Of a stretch of 64,000 nt of DNA, positions 42,301 to 49,107 are shown one piece after another. The stretch's first letter is position 1; every line of letters begins with the position of its first letter. This DNA is from Phycisphaerales bacterium (lineage in GTDB: Bacteria; Planctomycetota; Phycisphaerae; Phycisphaerales; SM1A02): NCBI GenBank assembly GCA_029245245.1, contig JAQWPT010000011.1, forward strand, positions 186,001 to 250,000. The letters are read 5' to 3'. The translations under genes and the position numbers were made by a program. The notes beneath the pieces were generated by a model that worked only from the letters and a program-made list of their open reading frames with translations, searched no databases and was not told the DNA's origin.

Positions 42301-43333
42301 CGGATTGATAGCGACGATCGCGTTCCTTCTCCAGGGCGGTGAGAACGATCGTCTCCACGTCACCACGGAGGTGCCGATTGATGGTGCTGGGATTGTGGGG
42401 TGCATCCTCCTTGATGGCTCGGGCGGCCTCGTGGATCGCCTTGTTGCCGAACTGGTAGGGGAGCGAGTCCGTGAGCAGTTCAAAGAGGATGACGCCCAGC
42501 GTGTAGACGTCGCTGCGCGTGTCCAGGTCACCCGGATCCGCGTCGCACTGCTCCGGGCTCATGTACTGAACCGTACCGATGAGCTGTCCGACGCTCGTCT
42601 GGAGCGTGGTGACGGCCATGTCCGAGTCGGTGGAGCGGGCAACGCCGAAGTCGATGACCTTGGGATGTCCGGTCGAATCAACCAGGATGTTGCCCGGCTT
42701 CAGGTCCCGGTGGATGATGCCCTTCTGGTGACCGTGATGGACGGCATCGCAGACCTTGATGAAGAGTTCGAGTCTTTCATGGAGGGACAGGCGATGGTCC
42801 TTGGCGTACTCGGTGAGCGTCTTTGCGTTCGGGATGTATTCCATCGCGAACCAGGGCACGTTGCCATGATCGGATTCCCAGGTGCCGGCTTCATAGATCT
42901 GGGCGATGCCCTGGTGTCGGAGTCGACCAAGGACCTGCGACTCGTATTCGAATCGCCGCAGGGCAGAGCGTGAGGACATGCCGGCCTTGAGTACCTTGAT
43001 CGCGACACGCCGGCGCGGGGAATCCTGAGCCGCCTCGTACACCGTGCCCATGCCGCCGGAGCCGATGAGGCGTCGAATCGTATAGGTCGAGATGCGCTTT
43101 GGGTGGGAATCGGTCAGGGGTTCTGATTCACCGTGAGTCGTGTCGATCAGGGTTTTTTCGCTGGCAAACATGTCCCCTGAGATCTTGCCCATCGACTCCA
43201 TCTGCTGCAGTACATCGTCCCGGAGGATCGAATCATCACCACAGGCCTCCGAGAGAAATGCGGCACGCTGGTTCTCGGGCAGTGCGAGAGCCTCCTGGGC
43301 GAGGGACTGGATGCGTGGATCGGGCTCGTTCAT
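39320..43333 (-). CDS. Receptor-type Ser/Thr protein kinase with WD40-like C-terminal sensor
   Basis: ATG 43333 begins MNEPDPRIQSLAQEALALPE; upstream residues overlap the neighbour's terminator. The 1337-residue protein has an N-terminal helical region and a Hanks kinase domain (about 90-370) with GSGGMGTVYEA, VAIKVLK, HRDLKPGNIL, DFGVARS and MSPEQCD. A membrane helix follows near 395-415 (VAAVSVFVVLVVAVVLVSLF), then a Lys/Glu/Ala-rich coiled coil. About 750 residues of WD40-like beta-propeller follow, for example ISPDNRYLACFATH and LSPNGKFLASGNGTG. Such kinases are abundant in Planctomycetes. The propeller would lie outside the membrane as a ligand sensor. Confidence 0.9.
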   Translation of the reverse strand: MNEPDPRIQSLAQEALALPENQRAAFLSEACGDDSILRDDVLQQMESMGKISGDMFASEKTLIDTTHGESEPLTDSHPKRISTYTIRRLIGSGGMGTVYEAAQDSPRRRVAIKVLKAGMSSRSALRRFEYESQVLGRLRHQGIAQIYEAGTWESDHGNVPWFAMEYIPNAKTLTEYAKDHRLSLHERLELFIKVCDAVHHGHQKGIIHRDLKPGNILVDSTGHPKVIDFGVARSTDSDMAVTTLQTSVGQLIGTVQYMSPEQCDADPGDLDTRSDVYTLGVILFELLTDSLPYQFGNKAIHEAARAIKEDAPHNPSTINRHLRGDVETIVLTALEKERDRRYQSAQALAEDISRFLRGDPINARPPSVLYQLQVLARKNRAAAVAAVSVFVVLVVAVVLVSLFAASQARQKKEADTAKLQAVHLKEEAVNAQKKLEEQVEAARTAKEDANLKANEASDAKALADQRAKEAEVARTQAEQASQSLLTANEQLEQQAYIASLIRAQNALGHQHPGEAARLLASSPDKYRHWEWGMLHAQADQSLHSTSIDGNWNSISNNGRYLFRPWSYNIEIHDRETGTTREYVASFVLPDGSNHAGSVQYLTISPDNRYLACFATHNDNESETTRARGVGLRVWDLQDASMEPIISKDGDVRAACFNPSSTHLAWTFTEDVEDDTIDSRNPAILLQRELLTNTLCIQSLEAPDAPHRVLEAPRGTIQYIDDSIAYASDGNHVAIKTQLLGISLVRLATGEVLQVGHPDVQQILIEQFGFTSNGKWLYCSERGGDSLRLIDVETGHAIDPWVAVQHAGITDITSIPGHDMLITGDSTGTIRLIRLPGGELAGTRHGHLGSISDIAVSDDGSPYSLGDDRTIRKWDLEQKSNEIPATYTSKKQVDHVELKEDGRLLLAASGTMLEIWSLDLDRKLISFPLPANLRDMEISPDGRYVALSLGDRAAPLAVHDLQTGWPLDLDVEGGTVIQTAASYLGQPLRFSHDGRTIAFGHGNQLLLLDLDADRTIVQSVELESFDVRAFSELRFTAEGDSVLALSVDGSLYEWHPKTGEIKQRLKDKFASAFALSPNGKFLASGNGTGQVNVRALDTSELESEFTPRGAHIADVAMPLLTEGYGLPVHGLCFTPDGNRLAVTWKDGTLSLFDVTTREQILTLMNPALLKPHSHEGDVLDLNENQVLFGEDGTSLVMSSGPHLYVWSSQSPGQRETRRQEAQQRSTMAQAIASGLLAEGDLEKSIESIRNDPAIDESLRHAALIEIMLQSSPWPLFEEERYEEAKDRQMALYRQLRDKYGIEDTKTQHVLSDLIQIYRAMGNHRTAQLLAKKLSSAGN

Positions 43334-43373
43334 GGCGTACCGCAATGTACCCGGATCCACTGACGCAGGCTCG

Positions 43374-43414
43374 GAAAAAAAGAACGCGGCCCCCGGCAGA
43401 TGCCGGGGGCCGCG
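43374..43414 (-). terminator. Strong intrinsic terminator of the dockerin repeat gene
   Basis: On the - strand, a 13-bp GC-only stem (43385-43414) around a 4-nt loop is followed by GTTCTTTTTTTCC. It starts 27 nt after the stop of the repeat protein. It is the best terminator in the window. Confidence 0.9.
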
Positions 43415-43441
43415 GAACATTGCGTCAAGACGCGATGTGGA

Positions 43442-45838
43442 TCAGGACCATTCCTGGAGCACCAGGAGGAAGTCCAGGATATCCACGATGCCGTCCTCGT
43501 TGAGGTCAGCGTCGCCACCGGGCTGGCCCCAGTCCGCGATGACGCGGAGCAGGTCGAGCACGTTGACTTCACCATCGGCATTGATGTCACCGAAGATGCC
43601 GTCGATGATGATGATGACATCATCATTGTTGCTGACGGAACCGTTGATGATGATCTCGTTGGCGTACACCTTGTACCCGTTGGTCTCAAGGTGGCCGTTC
43701 ACGACCAGGACGTCGCAGTAGATGGCTTCGCCATCGGCCTGCGTCTTATTGTCGTTGTCGTGGTTGTCCACGAGGTTCGACGTGGAAACCGCATCGATGA
43801 TCAGGCTGCCCAGCGGGTAGTTGCCCGCGACACCCTGCTTGAGTCCATCGGTACCGTTTCCGAGATCAGCACTCATCACCTCGATGTTCTGCACGCTGCC
43901 GGATCGACCGGTTGCGTTCAGTTCGGCCAGGCTCATGTCGTAGTTGGCCGCATCATTGATGGCGATGTCGATGTTGCCACCGATTCGAACTGCCCAGAAC
44001 TCGTGGGGCATGACCAGGCTGGTGCCTGCACCGGCGGTGAAGCTGCCGTGGATGTTCAGTCCATCGCCGGGCTGAGCCTCATCACCACCACGTCCACCCT
44101 GATCAATATCGCCGTGGATCGTGCCGTTGTTGGTGAGGTTCCCCACCAGGTAGTACACGCCGCGGAAGATGTCGATGGTGGCACCGGTTTCGTTGCTGAG
44201 GTCACCGATCTGCATCAGGTCGTTGATGACGTTCATCAGTCCGAAGTTCTGGACGTCACCCAGGATCGTTCCCTGGGCATTGAACAGGATTGCAGGTTCA
44301 TTTTGTGTATGCGGACATTCGATCATCGCGCCTTCGAACATCATGGTTGCCGCATTCAAGATCATGAAGTGTGATGCAGTCAGCATGGCATCTTGACGAA
44401 GGATGACGCCGGTGGTGTCAGTGCCATTGAAGCACTCGGTTTCAATGGTGGCTCCACTTCGAACAGTGAGCGTATCGAAGAATTCAAGATTGCCGTCCGC
44501 AGTGATTCGAGAGGTGCCGCCTGAACCGGAGAAGACTTTGTTCTGGAAGAAGGCGGATACATCGCTGTCAATTGTGGCGCAATATGAAAGAAAGACTTCG
44601 GCATTCGTGTTGATTCCACCGAAACCGGGCACACTGAAGTTGACGCAGGTTTCATTGAAATTCAGTGCGGTTTCATTGTTGACCGCATCAGTCAGTCCTG
44701 TGATCCGGTCGCCGCTATGGGCGGCGCCGATGGCATCGGCGAACGTCTCATAGGTGTCGCCGGTTTCGAGGTTCGTGTAGTTGGGCGGAACCTCGCAGTC
44801 GTCGATGATGCCGTCACCGTCGGAGTCGAGTTCGCACTCGTCCGGGGTGCCGTCTGCGTCGCAGTCCTCGGACGTGGCATCAGCGATGTCACAGTTGTCC
44901 GGGACACCGTTGCCGTTGCAGTCGTTGGCCTGGCATTCATCAGGGGTGCCGTTGCTGTCGCAGTCGCTGGACGTGCCGGCGGCGATATCGCATTCGTCGG
45001 GAATGCTGTTGCCGTTGCAGTCGTTGGACGTGCCATCAGCGATGTCGTCGCTGTCATCGATGCCGTTCTCGTTGCAGTCGTAGGTCTGGCATTCGTCGGG
45101 GATGCCGTTCTCATCGGTGTCCTGGCTGGTGCCGTTGGCGATGTCGCAGCTGTCGTCGATGCTGTTTCCGTTGCAGTCTTCGAACTGGAGGCCAGGAAGG
45201 CTCAAGTCAATACTGGTACTCAGGTTGATGGTTGCTCCGGTGGAATCCTTGCCCTGGAGCAGCCCCTCCACGTGGACGGAGGTGTCGTGGCCAAGGATGG
45301 TCAAGCGTGCGATACGCACCGCGTACTCGTCGCCGCAGCCAAAGCTGTACAGGTCGGAGTCGCCCTGGGCGTCGTCGGGAGTCACGAACCAGGCGCCGTT
45401 GTCGTTGACGATGGCTCCGCCGGCCTCGAAGTTGGAGAAGTCGATCCCCTGGATCGCCAGTGCATTGTCGGTGCTGTCAAGCAGTCCGATGGTGACGAAA
45501 CTGTCATAGGGAAGGCTTGCAAACACGCCGAACAGAGCAGAGTTGATGTTCATGGATGAGTTGCCGCCGACCGCGTTCTGCCAGAACTGGCCATCCGGAG
45601 TGGTCGAGACCATCTTCTGGGTGGTGGCATCGCCCGCGACGGCGTCAAGCCGGTCACCGGCTTCCATGATCGCGAAGACGTCAATGGTGTAGTGACTGCC
45701 TGCAGGAGCGTTGTCGCCGGTGATGTGATCAACACCAATCACCTGAGCATTCAGGCCGAGCAAATCTGCCTGGCTGCTCCCTGCTACGAAAAGGGTGGTT
45801 GCCGCTGCTACGGTCCACCAGCCGGAGTGACGTGACAT
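43442..45838 (-). CDS. Secreted DCNGNGxPDxCDIA-repeat protein with C-terminal dockerin-like module
   Basis: From ATG 45838 (GGGAGG Shine-Dalgarno upstream) the 798-residue protein has a signal peptide (TVAAATTLFVAGSSQA) and an N-terminal beta domain with two Cys. Then come at least five Ca-binding-type repeats such as DCNGNSIPDECDIAAGTSSD, similar to thrombospondin type-3 repeats. A long beta-helix-like stretch follows (TADGNLEFFDTLTVRSGATI). The C-terminal pair of EF-hand-like loops, GDINADGEVNVLDLLRVIAD and DADLNEDGIVDILDFLLVLQ, is a dockerin-like module. The architecture is typical of secreted Phycisphaerae proteins. A role in surface attachment or sorting is inferred. Confidence 0.8.
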   Translation of the reverse strand: MSRHSGWWTVAAATTLFVAGSSQADLLGLNAQVIGVDHITGDNAPAGSHYTIDVFAIMEAGDRLDAVAGDATTQKMVSTTPDGQFWQNAVGGNSSMNINSALFGVFASLPYDSFVTIGLLDSTDNALAIQGIDFSNFEAGGAIVNDNGAWFVTPDDAQGDSDLYSFGCGDEYAVRIARLTILGHDTSVHVEGLLQGKDSTGATINLSTSIDLSLPGLQFEDCNGNSIDDSCDIANGTSQDTDENGIPDECQTYDCNENGIDDSDDIADGTSNDCNGNSIPDECDIAAGTSSDCDSNGTPDECQANDCNGNGVPDNCDIADATSEDCDADGTPDECELDSDGDGIIDDCEVPPNYTNLETGDTYETFADAIGAAHSGDRITGLTDAVNNETALNFNETCVNFSVPGFGGINTNAEVFLSYCATIDSDVSAFFQNKVFSGSGGTSRITADGNLEFFDTLTVRSGATIETECFNGTDTTGVILRQDAMLTASHFMILNAATMMFEGAMIECPHTQNEPAILFNAQGTILGDVQNFGLMNVINDLMQIGDLSNETGATIDIFRGVYYLVGNLTNNGTIHGDIDQGGRGGDEAQPGDGLNIHGSFTAGAGTSLVMPHEFWAVRIGGNIDIAINDAANYDMSLAELNATGRSGSVQNIEVMSADLGNGTDGLKQGVAGNYPLGSLIIDAVSTSNLVDNHDNDNKTQADGEAIYCDVLVVNGHLETNGYKVYANEIIINGSVSNNDDVIIIIDGIFGDINADGEVNVLDLLRVIADWGQPGGDADLNEDGIVDILDFLLVLQEWS
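44785..45185 (-). repeat. Coding repeats for the DCNGNG Ca-binding motifs
   Basis: Five to six copies of a unit of roughly 60-70 bases encode DCNxNGxPDxCDIAxGTSxD, with strongly conserved DNA stretches (for example GTTGCCGTTGCAGTCGTTGG on the + strand). Divergence between copies shows they are not recent duplicates. Confidence 0.75.
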
Positions 45839-45926
45839 GTGAGTTTCTCCCTCCCCCCGGATCTGGTTCCAAGTCATTTCCTCAACCCGACTTCGGGCCA
45901 GGAGCCAAATCTCTTCTCGCCCAGCA

Positions 45927-45932
45927 ATCTAG
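45927..45932 (-). promoter_or_regulatory. -10-like TAGATT upstream of the repeat protein
   Basis: TAGATT on the - strand, 89 nt before the start codon. Farther upstream, TTTAC-AC-GTAAA (45981-45992) is an inverted repeat that could be an operator. No strong -35. Confidence 0.35.
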
Positions 45933-46029
45933 CAGTCAGGTGATCCCACTTGGGGCGATAAGTGCACGGTTTCGTGCTGATTTACACGTAAAATCGCCTC
46001 AAGGCCCTGTGGCTGCCTGTGAGGCGGAA

Positions 46030-46058
46030 TTGGTCTCTCGGGCGGGCTTCGCTAGCAT
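46030..46058 (+). promoter_or_regulatory. Sigma-70-type promoter for the tRNA-binding protein gene
   Basis: TTGGTC (46030-46035) and TAGCAT (46053-46058) are separated by exactly 17 bp, 32 nt before ATG 46091. Confidence 0.6.
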
Positions 46059-46090
46059 GGCCGCCTGCCCCAACCCAGGAGAACCATGGA

Positions 46091-46453
46091 ATGCCAGAAA
46101 TGCAGCCCTCGATCGATTTCGAGACCTTTACCCGCATGGACCTCCGGGTTGCCACCATCACGAAGGCCGAGCACCATCCCGATGCGGATCGCCTCTTGAA
46201 ACTGCAGTTGGATGATGGCACCGAGACAGGGCGGCAGGTCTGCGCCGGTATCCGCAAGTGGTACGACGACCCGTCGTCGCTGGAAGGCTCGCAGGTTGTG
46301 ATCGTGGCCAATCTCGAACCACGCGTGATTCGTGGTGAACGCAGCGAGGGCATGGTGCTTGCGGGGACCGCGGCCGATGCCGAGGGCAACGTCGAGGATC
46401 TCAGCGTTCTGCGCATTGATCATCCGCTGCCGCCGGGTTCGCGGGTCAGTTGA
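46091..46453 (+). CDS. tRNA-binding (Trbp111/CsaA-type) domain protein
   Basis: The 120-residue stand-alone protein has the OB-fold tRNA-binding domain. It opens IDFETFTRMDLRVATITKAE, then HPDADRLLKLQLDDG, ICAGI-like VCAGIRKWY, VVIVANLEPRVIRGERSEGM and VLAGTA. This matches the C-terminal domain of MetRS and the free forms Trbp111 and CsaA. Such proteins bind tRNA structure or act as a chaperone. ATG 46091 has AGGAGA at 46077-46082. It lies alone on the + strand, convergent with the SurA-like gene. Whether it pairs with a MetRS lacking this domain cannot be seen here. Confidence 0.9.
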   Translation: MPEMQPSIDFETFTRMDLRVATITKAEHHPDADRLLKLQLDDGTETGRQVCAGIRKWYDDPSSLEGSQVVIVANLEPRVIRGERSEGMVLAGTAADAEGNVEDLSVLRIDHPLPPGSRVS

Positions 46454-46466
46454 TTACTGCTCTTGA

Positions 46467-48359
46467 TCAGGAACCGGACGTGGCATCATCCGCAGCGGGG
46501 GTCGTGCCCGCGGAGGCGCCATCGTCGAGTGCGTCGTCTTCATCCGAAGGATTGCTGGGCGGGATGTAGCGGTTGCGTTCCATCAGTGATTCGAGCGTGA
46601 ACGCCTCTGTCATCGGATTCTCGCCACCGGTTTCGTCCATCTCGATGATCGTTCCCAGGAGTCCGCTTGAAGCCATCTGGTTGAACTCGTCGAGGGTGAT
46701 GGGAGTCCGCTTGTTCAACTGGACCACCACGAGGGCAAGGTTGTCATCCGAGGGGTAGACGTCGATACGCTGTTCGGAATCCAGGTCGGACAGGGAGCCG
46801 TCCTGCTGGAGCCTGGAGGCATCCTTGAGCACCGCGGTGACCACGGTTTCGTCTTCGCCGAGGCCTGGAATCACCGGGGGCGACTTCGGCATCGAGTTCT
46901 GATTCTGCAGGAAGAACTGTACGAAGCGTGGGTCGTACTGCCGCAGCGAGGCGGCCTGCACCCTTGCATCGCGTTCTTCGGCGAACTGGTTGATTCCATC
47001 GGCTCTCGCCCTTGTTCGTACGGCGTCCACGTCGGCCAGGAGTTCCTGGTAGTGGGCGAGACGGTTCAGGTCGGTAACGAGTTGGCCTCGAACTTCATCG
47101 ACCGAGGCGGGAGCCCGGGCGGCATCGGTATCGGTGATCCGGAAGAGGTAGAGGTTGTCCTGCCGATCCTGGAGGACCGGGCCAGCCACGTTCTGCTGGA
47201 TGGGATACAGGCCAGAGCCGTCGAACTCCTTCGTCTCCGTGATCAACTCGGCGATCGCGATGGGGCGTTGTCCGTACTTGTCGGTGTTGGCGAGGCCGAT
47301 TCCAGGGAGGGATCTGAGATCCTGGACTTCAACAAGTTCGTCACTGCGAGACACCACCGGTATCTCGATGCCGTACTCGGCTTGAAGTTGCTGCCCGAGG
47401 TCATCAAATGCGATCTGGCGATCGCTCCAGTCCTCGGGAAGGACGATGAACCCGCCGGACTCGGTGAACCCCCGACGAGGATTGCGGACTCGGTCGGCAA
47501 TGACCCGCTTGATCTCGTTGCGACGTTTCTCGGTCAGTTCATCGAGCAGTTGGGTTCTGACGATCTCGGGAATCTCCGCCTCGGCATCCACGGGCGGGAT
47601 GTTGGCATCGGACTCGTTCCTTCGCCAGTACTTGCGAAGCGCGATGTCGTTGATCGCCTCGGTACCCTCGATGGAATCACGAATGGTCGCCTTGGGAATC
47701 GTCATCCACTCGATGGTGGTTCGCTCCGGCAATCGGTATCCGAAGCCATGTTCGCCTTCACCCGGTTCCACGTCGCCCCATGCGTCGAGGTGAGCCTGGA
47801 GCTCTTCTTCGGTGGGGGAGATCGCCTGCTCGGGCGAGTCGGCCTTCAGGGAGACGAGTTGGACATCGGCTGCATCAAAGAGCCGGCGACCTTCCAGCCG
47901 CATGCGGCGGTCGGACATCGGGCTGCTGGCGGCAATGTGGCCAAGGTAGTTGGCGATGCCGGCCCAGTTCGCGTAGGTCGTCTGGACGGTATACGGCGGG
48001 ATGCCGGTGCTTCGACTGATGTCGATGGCCGTCTGCATGGGGATGGGGCTGGTGGCCTGACCACCGATCATCCCGGCCTTCGTTGCTTCGTGGACCAGCA
48101 GGTACCACTGCTCCCAGTTGTCGACGAGCCCGATGAAGGGCAGTTGCATGCCCATGCGGTCCACCAGTTGGGCCTGGTTCTGGATGTCGATCAGCTCGGA
48201 GCGGGTGATGGATTTTCCATCGATGCTTCCTACCACGGCTTGACCGGAGCCCATGTTGGAAAGCAGGGAGGGAATTTCGGGCATCAGGAAGATGACCATC
48301 AGGCCACTTCCGAAGACCGCGAGCAGCCATTTGTTGTACTTGCGGAAGAACTTGTTCAT
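46467..48359 (-). CDS. SurA/PpiD-like membrane-anchored protein
   Basis: ATG 48359 gives MNKFFRKYNKWLLAVFGSGL, with one N-terminal membrane helix (residues about 11-31). A SurA/PpiD-type N-domain motif follows, VVGSIDGKSITRSELIDIQN. The rest of the 630 residues is helical and charged, with SurA-like pieces (TIEWMTIPKATIRDSIE, VDEVRGQLVTDLNRLAHYQE) but no clear parvulin active-site block. The C terminus is acidic and disordered (DEDDALDDGASAGTTPAADD). Most likely a periplasmic folding factor. It follows rpsD by 34 nt on the same strand, an unusual partner. Confidence 0.65.
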   Translation of the reverse strand: MNKFFRKYNKWLLAVFGSGLMVIFLMPEIPSLLSNMGSGQAVVGSIDGKSITRSELIDIQNQAQLVDRMGMQLPFIGLVDNWEQWYLLVHEATKAGMIGGQATSPIPMQTAIDISRSTGIPPYTVQTTYANWAGIANYLGHIAASSPMSDRRMRLEGRRLFDAADVQLVSLKADSPEQAISPTEEELQAHLDAWGDVEPGEGEHGFGYRLPERTTIEWMTIPKATIRDSIEGTEAINDIALRKYWRRNESDANIPPVDAEAEIPEIVRTQLLDELTEKRRNEIKRVIADRVRNPRRGFTESGGFIVLPEDWSDRQIAFDDLGQQLQAEYGIEIPVVSRSDELVEVQDLRSLPGIGLANTDKYGQRPIAIAELITETKEFDGSGLYPIQQNVAGPVLQDRQDNLYLFRITDTDAARAPASVDEVRGQLVTDLNRLAHYQELLADVDAVRTRARADGINQFAEERDARVQAASLRQYDPRFVQFFLQNQNSMPKSPPVIPGLGEDETVVTAVLKDASRLQQDGSLSDLDSEQRIDVYPSDDNLALVVVQLNKRTPITLDEFNQMASSGLLGTIIEMDETGGENPMTEAFTLESLMERNRYIPPSNPSDEDDALDDGASAGTTPAADDATSGS

Positions 48360-48393
48360 GGAGGCGCCGTTCCGGATCGCACCAAGGGTGGAA

Positions 48394-48993
48394 TCAGCGA
48401 TAGAACTCGACAATCAGGTTCGTGTTCACGTCGAAGGGGATCTGGTCCGGCACCGGGGTGGCGATGATCCGGGCCGACAACTCGGCGGGATTCAGTTCCA
48501 GCCAGCCGGGCACGATGTGTCCGGCCAGTGATTCCATGTTCTCCCGGACGACCTTCTGGATGCCCTCTTTGACAGTGATCACGTCACCGATGTTCAAGGG
48601 GATGCTCGGCTTGTCCGCCTTGCGACCATTTACGAGCACGTGTCCGTGGGTCACCAACTGGCGGGCCGCCCAGATCGTTCGCACCAGACCGCTGCGGCGG
48701 ATGGCGTTGTCGAGGCGTGACTCGAGCAGCTGGAGCAGCAGTTCACCCGTATTGCCCTTGCGGCGATTCGCCTCGTCGACGTACCGACGGAACTGCTTTT
48801 CCATGATGTTGTAGTGATAACGGACCTTCTGCTTCTCGGTGAGGCGGACGCCGTAGTCCTTGGGACGGCGGCCACGGTACCCATGCATGCCAGGAGCATT
48901 GAGCTGGCGGCGGGCCGTGTGCTTGGGGATGTCGGCAATCGGAACACCGACTCGACGGGACAGTTTTACCTTTGGACCGAGATAGCGAGCCAC
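48394..48993 (-). CDS. rpsD: 30S ribosomal protein S4
   Basis: GTG 48993 (VARYLGPKVKLSRRVGVPIA) has an AGGAG site 8 nt upstream and gives 199 residues, the normal length. It has the S4 KQKVRYHYNIMEKQFRRYVD region and the S4 RNA-binding domain LESRLDNAIRRSGLVRTIWA, then ARQLVTHGHVLVNG. The N terminus lacks the zinc-binding Cys of the C+ form. S4 starts 30S assembly and in many bacteria represses its own mRNA. It is not in an S13-S11-rpoA operon here. A large symmetric hairpin sits just upstream. Confidence 0.95.
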   Translation of the reverse strand: MARYLGPKVKLSRRVGVPIADIPKHTARRQLNAPGMHGYRGRRPKDYGVRLTEKQKVRYHYNIMEKQFRRYVDEANRRKGNTGELLLQLLESRLDNAIRRSGLVRTIWAARQLVTHGHVLVNGRKADKPSIPLNIGDVITVKEGIQKVVRENMESLAGHIVPGWLELNPAELSARIIATPVPDQIPFDVNTNLIVEFYR

Positions 48994-49015
48994 TGAATCA
49001 CTCCTGGAAATTGTG

Positions 49016-49047
49016 GGCCCACCGTTCCCGCGCGGGAGGGGTGGGCC
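49016..49047 (-). promoter_or_regulatory. Long palindromic hairpin in the rpsD leader
   Basis: GGCCCACC (49016-49023) and GGTGGGCC (49040-49047) are perfect arms. Inside them TCCCGCGCGGGA is a second palindrome. It ends 22 nt before the rpsD GTG and 11 nt before its AGGAG. It could be an rpsD translational control element or the purF terminator, as it lies 60 nt after purF; it lacks a T tract. Confidence 0.5.
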
Positions 49048-49107
49048 AAGCGGGGTATTGAAGCCGTTTTTGGGCCTCAAGTCAAGGCCTTGCCCACCCA
49101 GGAGGGG

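Noticed and set aside
44785-45185. Regular repeats that could suggest a CRISPR array
   Set aside because: The repeats are in frame, encode Ca-binding-like motifs and have no unique spacers of constant length.
47052-48467. 471-codon open frame on the + strand
   Set aside because: Shadow of the SurA-like gene; no motif, and the - strand frame has a signal anchor and SurA-like pattern.
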